Source: Maribacter sp.
Lineage (GTDB): Bacteria > Bacteroidota > Bacteroidia > Flavobacteriales > Flavobacteriaceae
Length of the DNA stretch: 13,618 nucleotides
Assembly: GCA_018679695.1 (NCBI GenBank)
Contig: JAHHKH010000166.1
Span: forward strand, 1 to 13,618
Direction: 5' to 3'
The notes below the pieces were generated by a model, which was not told the DNA's origin, searched no databases, and was given only the letters and a program-made list of their open reading frames with translations. The translations under genes and the position numbers were made by a program. This document shows positions 6,867-13,184 of this stretch, one piece after another. The stretch's first letter is position 1, and every line of letters starts with the position of its first letter.

Positions 6867-8234
6867 ATGTCCATGAGCAACCTCGTACAGAAGTATAATA
6901 TTCCAGGACCTAGATATACAAGTTATCCTACGGTGCCTTATTGGAATTTGGAGACCTTCTCTGGGAAGAAATGGAAAAACTCACTTAAGAAAAGTTTCGA
7001 CGAGAGTAATGAAAAAGAGGGCATTAGTCTGTATATACATTTACCCTATTGTGAAAGCATGTGTACTTTTTGCGGTTGTCATAAACGCATAACAAAGAGG
7101 CATAACGTTGAAACACCCTATATCAATTCTGTTTTAAAGGAGTGGAAATTATATTGTGATGTTTTTGGAACGAAACCTATTATAAAAGAATTGCATCTTG
7201 GTGGTGGCACTCCTACATTTTTCTCGCCAGAAAACCTGACAATACTGATAAATGGAATCTTTATGTCTGCTAAAAGGGCAAAAGGTCATGAATTTAGTTT
7301 TGAGGGCCATCCAAACAACACGACAAAAGAGCATTTACAAGCTTTGTATGATGTAGGTTTCAGAAGGGTTAGTTTTGGGGTACAGGATTTTAGTAAAAAA
7401 GTACAAAAAGCAATCCATCGGGTTCAACCTTTTGAAAACGTAAAAAAGGTAACGGGGATTGCTCGTGAAATTGGGTATACCTCTGTTGGGCACGACCTTA
7501 TTTTCGGACTACCACATCAAACCCTGGGACATGTAGAACAAACCATAGTTATGACCAAATCCTTAATGCCCGATAGATTGGCACTCTATAGTTATGCCCA
7601 TGTTCCTTGGTTAAAAGGTAGCGGTCAAAGAGGATTTAAAGATGAGGATTTACCGACTGCCAAGGATAAGAGAAAGCAATACGAAAAGGGAAAGGAATTC
7701 TTGTCACAAGTGGGTTATGAAGAAATTGGGATGGATCACTTTGCCTTAAAGAGTGATAGTTTGTACCAATCAATGGTATCGGGAAAACTACATCGGAATT
7801 TTATGGGCTATACTGCTTCAAAGACCCAATTAATGATAGGATTGGGTGCTTCCAGTATAAGCGATAGCTGGTACAGTTTCGCACAAAATGTCAAAAGTAT
7901 TGAGGAATACAGGCATTTAGTTGATAATATGATAATCCCGATCTATAGGGGTCATATTTTGACAGAGGAAGATCAAAAAATAAGGAAACATATCCTGAAT
8001 TTGATGTGTCGTTTTAACACTTCTTGGAAAAAGAAAGATGAATATTTTGCCGAACTACCTGTTGTAAAAGACAAACTAAAGGAGATGGAACGGGACGGCA
8101 TAGTGGAAATTGGAACAGATGAATTAAAGGTTACTGAGAAGGGCCGGCCTTTTATTCGTAATATTTGTATGGCCTTTGACGTTCTATTACATAGAAAAGA
8201 GCCTGAAACAAGGTTATTTTCAATGACAATTTAA
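6867..8234 (+). CDS. hemN: Oxygen-independent coproporphyrinogen III oxidase (dehydrogenase)
   Basis: A radical-SAM enzyme that decarboxylates coproporphyrinogen III to protoporphyrinogen IX without oxygen, needed for haem synthesis under low oxygen. Numbered from the second candidate ATG (6873), it begins MSNLVQKYNIPGPRYTSYPT as HemN proteins do. It has the full C-x3-C-x2-C-x-C signature (Cys60, 64, 67, 69) in HLPYCESMCTFCGC, GGGTP at 110-114, and GHDLIFGLPHQT further on. The fourth cysteine and the length (453-455 residues) mark true HemN rather than HemW. An open frame from TTG 6816 exists but lies upstream of the predicted transcript start. The usp gene follows after 27 bp. Haem made here would serve the c-type cytochrome and other haem proteins of microaerobic respiration, such as those of the nos operon. 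Confidence 0.95.
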   Translation: MSMSNLVQKYNIPGPRYTSYPTVPYWNLETFSGKKWKNSLKKSFDESNEKEGISLYIHLPYCESMCTFCGCHKRITKRHNVETPYINSVLKEWKLYCDVFGTKPIIKELHLGGGTPTFFSPENLTILINGIFMSAKRAKGHEFSFEGHPNNTTKEHLQALYDVGFRRVSFGVQDFSKKVQKAIHRVQPFENVKKVTGIAREIGYTSVGHDLIFGLPHQTLGHVEQTIVMTKSLMPDRLALYSYAHVPWLKGSGQRGFKDEDLPTAKDKRKQYEKGKEFLSQVGYEEIGMDHFALKSDSLYQSMVSGKLHRNFMGYTASKTQLMIGLGASSISDSWYSFAQNVKSIEEYRHLVDNMIIPIYRGHILTEEDQKIRKHILNLMCRFNTSWKKKDEYFAELPVVKDKLKEMERDGIVEIGTDELKVTEKGRPFIRNICMAFDVLLHRKEPETRLFSMTI

Positions 8235-8261
8235 TTTTAATTAATCTTTAAAACTTGCATC

Positions 8262-9083
8262 ATGAAAAAAATAGTTGTGCCCATAGATTTTTCGGAACAA
8301 TCGGATTATGCGTTAAAAGTAGCCGCATCATTGGCGAAAGAACACGATGCCGAAATATTGGCCCTTCATATGTTGGAATTAAACCAAGCCATGGTTACTT
8401 CTTCGGAAGGGTTTCATCCTGAACAGACCGTTTTCTTGATTAAGTTGGCAGAAAAAAGATTTAACAAGTTTTTGGGTAAGGAGTACTTAAAAGGGATAAA
8501 AATCACACCTATTGTTAAACATTTTAAAGTATTTAGTGAGGTCAATGATGTAGCCAAAAAAAATGATGCCGATATGATTGTCATGGGCTCCCATGGCACC
8601 GATGGTCTAAAGGAGATTTTTGTGGGATCCAATGCAGAACGAGTGGTTCGTAATGCCGATATTCCAGTACTTGTTATTAAGAAAGAACATAAAGACTTTA
8701 AAGTAGATAAATTCTTGTTCGCCTGTGGTTTTAAGGATGAGAGTTTATTGGCATTTCAAAAAGCCAAAGACTTTGCGGAATTGCTTTCGGCAGAATTAAA
8801 TCTGGTATATATCAATACTCCTGGGGATGATTTTTTAAGCACAAAGGATGCCCATAAAAAAATTTCGCAGTTCTTGAACAAGGCAGGTGTAGGTATGGAA
8901 GTAGAAATCTTTAATGATTATAATATTGAGAAGGGCATACTTAGTTATGGTGAGAAAATCGATGCAGATATCATTGGCATACCTACCCATGGCAGAAAAG
9001 GTCTGTCCCACTTCTTTATGGGCAGCATCGGCGAGGATATTGCTAACCATTCAAATGTACCAGTGGTAACATTTAAGATTTAG
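8262..9083 (+). CDS. Universal stress protein with two UspA domains
   Basis: A 273-residue cytoplasmic protein with two tandem Usp domains. Domain 1 (about 1-140) begins KKIVVPIDFSEQSDYAL and ends in GSHG-x9-GS (109-123), the ATP-binding pattern of UspA/UspFG-type proteins. Domain 2 (about 148-273) ends with THG-x9-GS (242-255), also close to the motif, so both halves may bind nucleotide. It starts 27 bp after hemN and ends before a strong terminator, so hemN-usp reads as a two-gene operon. In Bacteroidota such tandem Usp proteins often accompany microaerobic respiration genes, which fits here. The molecular role is unknown beyond stress survival and ATP binding. Confidence 0.92.
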   Translation: MKKIVVPIDFSEQSDYALKVAASLAKEHDAEILALHMLELNQAMVTSSEGFHPEQTVFLIKLAEKRFNKFLGKEYLKGIKITPIVKHFKVFSEVNDVAKKNDADMIVMGSHGTDGLKEIFVGSNAERVVRNADIPVLVIKKEHKDFKVDKFLFACGFKDESLLAFQKAKDFAELLSAELNLVYINTPGDDFLSTKDAHKKISQFLNKAGVGMEVEIFNDYNIEKGILSYGEKIDADIIGIPTHGRKGLSHFFMGSIGEDIANHSNVPVVTFKI

Positions 9084-9114
9084 TTGTTAATTATTATATG
9101 TTAAATTGATGTTT

Positions 9115-9147
9115 AGGGGGAAACCAGAATTGGTTTCCCTTTTTTTG
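9115..9147 (+). terminator. Intrinsic terminator after hemN-usp
   Basis: A perfect 9-bp stem, GGGAAACCA (9118-9126) and TGGTTTCCC (9131-9139), with a 4-base loop GAAT, is followed by seven T. It lies 31 bp after the usp stop and just before the convergent PIG-L gene. The run of T is on the plus-strand side only, so it mainly ends the plus-strand transcript. Confidence 0.93.
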
Positions 9148-9149
9148 TT

Positions 9150-10031
9150 CTAATCAGTCGTTTCTGGGATCATAGGAAATAATTTACGGATTTCCTCGGA
9201 TGATGGTTGCGAACCATATTCACATATTTCAAATGTTTCCGCATATTTGGTCATTGATGCTTTTTTCTCACCATACCATTTTACCAAACAATCACTTGTT
9301 TTTTTATCCAGAGGCTTATAACGCCATTTAGCAAGCATTTCCAATCGGTCTTTTTCCAAGATGGGCACATCGTCCAAACTGTCAGATAGCCAAGGGAGCC
9401 ATTCAAAGAACTGCGATTCATGTGCGGACATTGCATATATCTTTTGGTCAAAAACAGAATCAATGTTTATTGCAATATCTGGTTCAAACCAATTTGGTTT
9501 TTGAAAATTATCTTCACTATATAAAAAAACAGGATTCTTTTTAAGCGCAGGAACTTCTGGAGCTATATTGGGGACTATGACCATAAATGCAGCATCTTGT
9601 ACAAGTATTCCTGTATATCTATGATCTGGGTGATAATCATTTGGTCTTGGGGCGATGACGATATCTGCATCCGATTTTCGAATTTCACGAATAATTTTTA
9701 ATCTATTTGCCAAGGTGGGCATTAACTCACCATCATGATTATCAAGGACTACGTATTCAACGCCAAATCTCTTTCCGGCCTCTTTTGCTTCGGCAATCCT
9801 GACTTTAGCAAGCTCACCACCGCCCATGTTATAATGACCTGCATCACCATTGGTTAGTGAAACAAATTTTACATTATGACCCATTTTCGAAAAAAGGATA
9901 GCAGTTCCACCCGCGTCAATATCACAGTCATCAGGATGTGCTCCAATAACCACAATGTTAAGGGGGGCAGATTGGGAATAGCCGAAGAAGGGCAAAAGCA
10001 GGAGGTAAAGGAAAAAGGTTGTACGCTTCAT
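9150..10031 (-). CDS. Secreted PIG-L family deacetylase
   Basis: A 293-residue Zn-dependent deacetylase of the PIG-L/LmbE family, which removes acetyl groups from N-acetylglucosamine-type sugars. A Sec signal peptide (KRTTFFLYLLLLPFFGYSQS, about 2-21) sends it out of the cytoplasm. The metal site is visible as GAHPDD (30-35; His32 and Asp35, with Asp34 as likely base) and YHPDH (133-137; His137 as third ligand). It starts 9 bp after the oxidoreductase gene and is surely cotranscribed. Export rules out the usual cytoplasmic roles in mycothiol or bacillithiol synthesis. A glycan or amino-sugar substrate in the periplasm is inferred, with the precise substrate unknown. The hydrophobic leader has no lipobox cysteine. 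Confidence 0.9.
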   Translation of the reverse strand: MKRTTFFLYLLLLPFFGYSQSAPLNIVVIGAHPDDCDIDAGGTAILFSKMGHNVKFVSLTNGDAGHYNMGGGELAKVRIAEAKEAGKRFGVEYVVLDNHDGELMPTLANRLKIIREIRKSDADIVIAPRPNDYHPDHRYTGILVQDAAFMVIVPNIAPEVPALKKNPVFLYSEDNFQKPNWFEPDIAINIDSVFDQKIYAMSAHESQFFEWLPWLSDSLDDVPILEKDRLEMLAKWRYKPLDKKTSDCLVKWYGEKKASMTKYAETFEICEYGSQPSSEEIRKLFPMIPETTD

Positions 10032-10040
10032 AATTCGGGT

Positions 10041-11432
10041 TTATAACAATTTCATGGTATCAGGATCCCAATGTACCGGTTTCTTTTGATAGTAACTTTC
10101 ATTGGCGAGTAAAGCAGCCCCAGCGGCCCTTAATCCAAAAGTGGGGTCTTGGATTACGGATTTCTTATTTCGAATACTCTGAAAGAAATTGTAAAAATGA
10201 TCATAATGGCCTCCTTTATAATCTTTCGAAGCTTCCCAGGTGGTATTGCCAACATTAAGTGCCGATGCCCTGGTTTCTAACTTTTGGGCGGCGTATCCTT
10301 GCCTTATTTTTTCTTGGGTAGCTTCGGTATAGGCTATCATGGAATATCCTCCTGGTACCATACCCAATTTTGAACGGATTACTTTTACCGAGTTTTGGCC
10401 AACCTGCATTTCACCTTCTGTGCCGATAAGTTTAAAACCCCCACCTCCGCCATTTCCAGCGATAAAATTAATACGAAATGCAGCATTGAAGGCCGCATGG
10501 GAATCGGTTTTAGGATAATCGTATAGTGTTATACTCACATCGGGCACGTCACGACCGTCTTTCCAATATCGAAGTCCACCGGTCGCCAATGCCCTATTAG
10601 GACCATGGGAGCCAATCACGTGGTTAAGCGTGGAAAAAGCATGTACGAAAAGATCACCTGCAACGCCAGTCCCGTAATCTTGATAGTTTCGCCATCTGAA
10701 AAATCGCTTTAATTCGTAAGGTACCTTTGGTGCATTTCCCAAAAAGGTATCGAAATCAACTGTGCTTGGGTCCGCATCCGGTGGAATCGGATATTGCCAC
10801 GCACCTTCTGCGGAATACCGATCATTATAAAAATCGAGCATCACAATTTCACCAATGGCACCGTCTTCGTACAACTGTTTGGCGTTTTCATTGCCTAAAG
10901 AAGACATTCCCTGACTACCTACTTGGCAAACCATACCCGTTTCATTTTGTACATTTATTATCTCATGGCCTTCGTTGAATTGTTGTACCATAGGCTTTTC
11001 GCAGTAGACCGCCTTTCCTGCCTTCATCGCATCGATCGTGATTTTTTTATGCCAATGGTCAGGTGTTGCCACAATAACGGCATCAATGTCCTTCCGATCC
11101 AATAATTCACGATAATCCCTTGTAACGGCAATACTACCCCCCCAAAGTTCCTTTGCACGATCCAATCTACCTGTATAAAGGTCGCAAACGGCAACCAATT
11201 TAACGCCAGCAACTTTCAAAGCAGCTGTGGTATCATAAATTCCTTGGATTCCCGACCCAATAAGTCCAATGTTTACTTGGTCATTGGAAGAAAAGATTTC
11301 ATCGCGATAATCTCGTGATAACATAAATTTTTGCTGGTATGAGGAAGCAAATATGTAGGGAGCCGATGTTATTGCAGCGGAACCTAATGTTGCTTTTTTT
11401 AGAAATGACCTTCTGGTTTTGCCCTTGTTCAT
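10041..11432 (-). CDS. Tat-exported Gfo/Idh/MocA family oxidoreductase
   Basis: A 463-residue NAD(P)-dependent sugar oxidoreductase. The N-terminus TRRSFLKKATLGSAAI (6-21) is a twin-arginine signal, so it is exported folded, probably with its cofactor bound. The Rossmann loop GLIGSGIQG (56-64) is near the expected place after a long leader. CEKPM (144-148), with the catalytic Lys146 and preceding DHWHKK, is the family signature. The C-terminal half is the alpha/beta substrate domain. Exported members, such as Zymomonas glucose-fructose oxidoreductase, keep NADP tightly bound, so a redox-neutral reaction is plausible. The gene pairs with a secreted PIG-L deacetylase 9 bp downstream. GH109 glycosidases share the fold but replace the EKP motif seen here, so an oxidoreductase is favoured. 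The substrate is unknown. Confidence 0.9.
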   Translation of the reverse strand: MNKGKTRRSFLKKATLGSAAITSAPYIFASSYQQKFMLSRDYRDEIFSSNDQVNIGLIGSGIQGIYDTTAALKVAGVKLVAVCDLYTGRLDRAKELWGGSIAVTRDYRELLDRKDIDAVIVATPDHWHKKITIDAMKAGKAVYCEKPMVQQFNEGHEIINVQNETGMVCQVGSQGMSSLGNENAKQLYEDGAIGEIVMLDFYNDRYSAEGAWQYPIPPDADPSTVDFDTFLGNAPKVPYELKRFFRWRNYQDYGTGVAGDLFVHAFSTLNHVIGSHGPNRALATGGLRYWKDGRDVPDVSITLYDYPKTDSHAAFNAAFRINFIAGNGGGGGFKLIGTEGEMQVGQNSVKVIRSKLGMVPGGYSMIAYTEATQEKIRQGYAAQKLETRASALNVGNTTWEASKDYKGGHYDHFYNFFQSIRNKKSVIQDPTFGLRAAGAALLANESYYQKKPVHWDPDTMKLL

Positions 11433-11506
11433 AGTACGGTATTCTTTCTTGGTGAATATCTTAGAGAAAGTTACACTTTTTACAGAACGAAGGCAAGGTA
11501 TTTCGC

Positions 11507-11938
11507 TTACAAAGGCAAGAATGATTTCCCTGATTTTACGTCTTTTGCCATATCGCCAATGGTTTTCTTTTCAAGGCTTTTAATTAAATCTGTCCTGAAT
11601 GGACCAGCGAATTGGTGAAGTGGACAGGGTTTTACATTATTACAATGTTGAAGGCTTAAAAGGCAGGAGTTTAATCTGTTTTCACCATCAATGACACTAA
11701 CAATATCGATCAATGGGGTTTCCCTATTTTGATCGTTTATGTAAAATCCACCATTAGGACCACGAGTAGAGGAAACAATATTATGTCTGGAAAGTTCCTG
11801 TAATAATTTAGCAATATAGGCCTGTGGAACATTAATGGGTTCACTAAGGTTTTTTGCCATTATTTTTGTTGACTCGTCTGAATTTACTGCGAGATAAAGA
11901 ACTGCTTTTAAGGCGTACTTAGAGGAATTCGAGAACAT
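11507..11938 (-). CDS. Rrf2-family Fe-S transcriptional regulator (IscR/NsrR-like)
   Basis: A 143-residue winged-helix regulator of the Rrf2 family, the group of IscR, NsrR and CymR. SSKYALKAVLYLAV (5-18) is the typical first helix, PQAYIAKLLQELSR (38-51) the recognition helix, and STRGPNGGFYI (57-67) the wing. The C-terminal part carries Cys92, Cys99, Cys105 and His108, arranged C-x6-C-x5-C-x2-H. This resembles the IscR cluster set (C-x5-C-x5-C-x2-H) with one extra residue, so it probably binds an Fe-S cluster and may sense NO, oxygen or iron-sulfur status. It is divergent from the nos operon across 123 bp holding two overlapping inverted repeats. It is therefore the best local candidate for nos control and autoregulation; NsrR-like NO sensing is an inference. 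Confidence 0.92.
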   Translation of the reverse strand: MFSNSSKYALKAVLYLAVNSDESTKIMAKNLSEPINVPQAYIAKLLQELSRHNIVSSTRGPNGGFYINDQNRETPLIDIVSVIDGENRLNSCLLSLQHCNNVKPCPLHQFAGPFRTDLIKSLEKKTIGDMAKDVKSGKSFLPL

Positions 11939-11961
11939 TAAATTGCCTGGTTTTTAAAAAA

Positions 11962-11969
11962 TAAAATTA
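11962..11969 (-). promoter_or_regulatory. Near-consensus -7 element of the rrf2-type gene
   Basis: On the minus strand the bases are TAATTTTA, one mismatch from TAnnTTTG, 23 bp upstream of the ATG. The distance from the dyad centre at 11998.5 is 29.5 bp, the mirror image of the nos promoter spacing. The surrounding A/T runs lower the weight of this match. Confidence 0.35.
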
Positions 11970-11975
11970 AAAAGA

Positions 11976-12009
11976 CATATTTATCCGAAATATGACTTAT
12001 ATCATATTT
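11976..12009. promoter_or_regulatory. Two overlapping inverted repeats between rrf2 and the nos operon
   Basis: The stretch reads CATATTT-N5-AAATATGA-N6-TCATATTT, three half-sites in a row. The right-hand dyad (11988-12009, AAATATGA-N6-TCATATTT) has perfect 8-bp arms and the TGA-N6-TCA core of Crp/FNR-family sites. It is centred 29.5 bp before the nos -7 box, the class II activator position. The left-hand dyad (11976-11994) has perfect 7-bp arms, shares the middle half-site, and lies just upstream of the candidate rrf2-gene promoter. One plausible reading is activator binding on the right and Rrf2-protein binding on the left, mutually exclusive. Which protein binds where is inference. Confidence 0.6.
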
Positions 12010-12027
12010 TTAGACCTTCACCACTTA

Positions 12028-12035
12028 TATTTTTG
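12028..12035 (+). promoter_or_regulatory. Predicted -7 promoter element of the nos operon
   Basis: TATTTTTG is a perfect TAnnTTTG match 26 bp before the cytochrome c ATG. No TTG is present at the -33 position, which is occupied by the flank of the dyad centred at 11998.5. An activator-dependent promoter is therefore likely. Expected transcript start is about 12039-12042. Confidence 0.55.
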
Positions 12036-12061
12036 CCCTATAATTCATAAAATAGATAATA

Positions 12062-12562
12062 ATGAAAATAGTGTTTAAATGTGTAATTCTTCTTTTCTCG
12101 GTGCTACTGGTAAGTTGTGGAGGTAAGGAAGAAAAGAAAAAAGAGGGTTTTAGTGTAAAACGAAAGGCAACCACGGAAAAAGCAGCAGAAACTCCTGTGG
12201 CTTCTGAAACCAAAGCTTCTGAAAGAATTGATTTAACGAACAAAGGCGTAGGCCCAATTACTTCTTTAACCTTGGATGCTGTTGACGATGCCATGGCCGC
12301 CAAAGGAAAGGAAGTCTATGACCAAATGTGTTTGGCTTGCCACAGAATTGGTAAAAAGTTCATTGGCCCTGCCCCTGATAAAATATTGGAGCGAAGAACT
12401 CCTGAATGGGTCATGAACATGATTCTTAATCCTGATCAGATGGTAAAGGAAGACCCATTGGCGAAAGACTTGTTAATGGAATTCAATGGTTCGCCCATGG
12501 CCAATCAAGGACTTACAGAAGAACAGGCGAGGGCTGTTCTGGAATATTTTAGAACATTATAA
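12062..12562 (+). CDS. Lipoprotein mono-haem cytochrome c, first gene of the nos operon
   Basis: A 166-residue cytochrome c expected to be held at a membrane by a lipid and to carry electrons in the periplasm. The leader ends in LLVSC, with Cys19 as lipidation site, then a charged and low-complexity linker (about 20-75, Lys/Glu/Ala/Thr-rich). The haem site is CLACH (Cys90, Cys93, His94) and SPMANQG offers Met146 as distal ligand, the pattern of class I cytochromes with about 80 residues of domain. It lies 11 bp before the fasciclin gene and is in one operon with nosZ. The likely job is electron delivery to NosZ, as for cytochromes in clade II nos clusters. It has the same predicted activator site as hemN, which supplies haem under low oxygen. 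Confidence 0.93.
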   Translation: MKIVFKCVILLFSVLLVSCGGKEEKKKEGFSVKRKATTEKAAETPVASETKASERIDLTNKGVGPITSLTLDAVDDAMAAKGKEVYDQMCLACHRIGKKFIGPAPDKILERRTPEWVMNMILNPDQMVKEDPLAKDLLMEFNGSPMANQGLTEEQARAVLEYFRTL

Positions 12563-12573
12563 TTAACAATCAT

Positions 12574-13152
12574 ATGAAAACAACAACCAAATTAAGAGTA
12601 CTTGTTAGTTCGTTTTTTATGCTGATTTTGTTTGTCGGTTGTAAAAACGAAGCCAAAACCGAAACCACAACTTCTGATACAACAACGGAAGAAACTAAAG
12701 AACAAGGCCAGGCCTTTATCGAGGATGATGGATCAACACCTAATGTATTGCAAATAGCTATTGGTTCTCCGGATCATACAACACTTGTGGCGGCAGTACA
12801 AGCTGCAGATTTGGAAAATGCTTTGGTAAACGCCGGCCCTTTAATGGTATTTGCACCAACCAATGCCGCTTTTGATGCCCTTCCTGAAGGAACGGTTGAT
12901 AATTTATTAAAGCCAGAGAACAAAGATGCGTTGGCCAATATTTTGAAATATCATGTGACACCTGGAAATTATTCTAAAGATTTTCTAAAAAAGTTTAAAA
13001 AATTAGGACAGGCTAATGATCAAAATGTAATGATTGTGGTTGAAGGTGATGATGTTTTAGTAGGAGGTGCTAAAATTTTAGGAAGTGTAAAAGCGGGGAA
13101 TGGAATTGTACATGTGGTAGACAAGGTCATGTTACCTCCAACAGAAGAATAA
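12574..13152 (+). CDS. FAS1 (fasciclin) domain lipoprotein
   Basis: A 192-residue exported lipoprotein. The leader ends FVGC (Cys23 lipidated), followed by an acidic, Thr/Glu-rich linker (about 24-50). One FAS1 domain spans about 57-189: TLVAAVQAADLENAL, then GPLMVFAPTNAAFDALPEGT (the H1 region), LKYHVTPGNY (the YH/H2 region) and the closing GNGIVHVVDKVMLP. Single FAS1 proteins are usually adhesion or scaffold modules; no catalytic or metal-binding function is seen. It lies 11 bp after the cytochrome gene and 32 bp before nosZ, so it is cotranscribed with the N2O reductase. A role in organising or protecting the NosZ-cytochrome complex at the membrane is possible but unproven, and it is not a classical nos accessory protein. 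Confidence 0.93.
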   Translation: MKTTTKLRVLVSSFFMLILFVGCKNEAKTETTTSDTTTEETKEQGQAFIEDDGSTPNVLQIAIGSPDHTTLVAAVQAADLENALVNAGPLMVFAPTNAAFDALPEGTVDNLLKPENKDALANILKYHVTPGNYSKDFLKKFKKLGQANDQNVMIVVEGDDVLVGGAKILGSVKAGNGIVHVVDKVMLPPTEE

Positions 13153-13184
13153 ATCAACTCAAATAAACAAATAAAACAAATACA

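Noticed and set aside
10041..11432. GH109 glycosidase identity for the Tat-exported Gfo/Idh/MocA protein
   Set aside because: The intact CEKPM motif with its lysine is that of the oxidoreductases; GH109 enzymes have a different sequence at this position.
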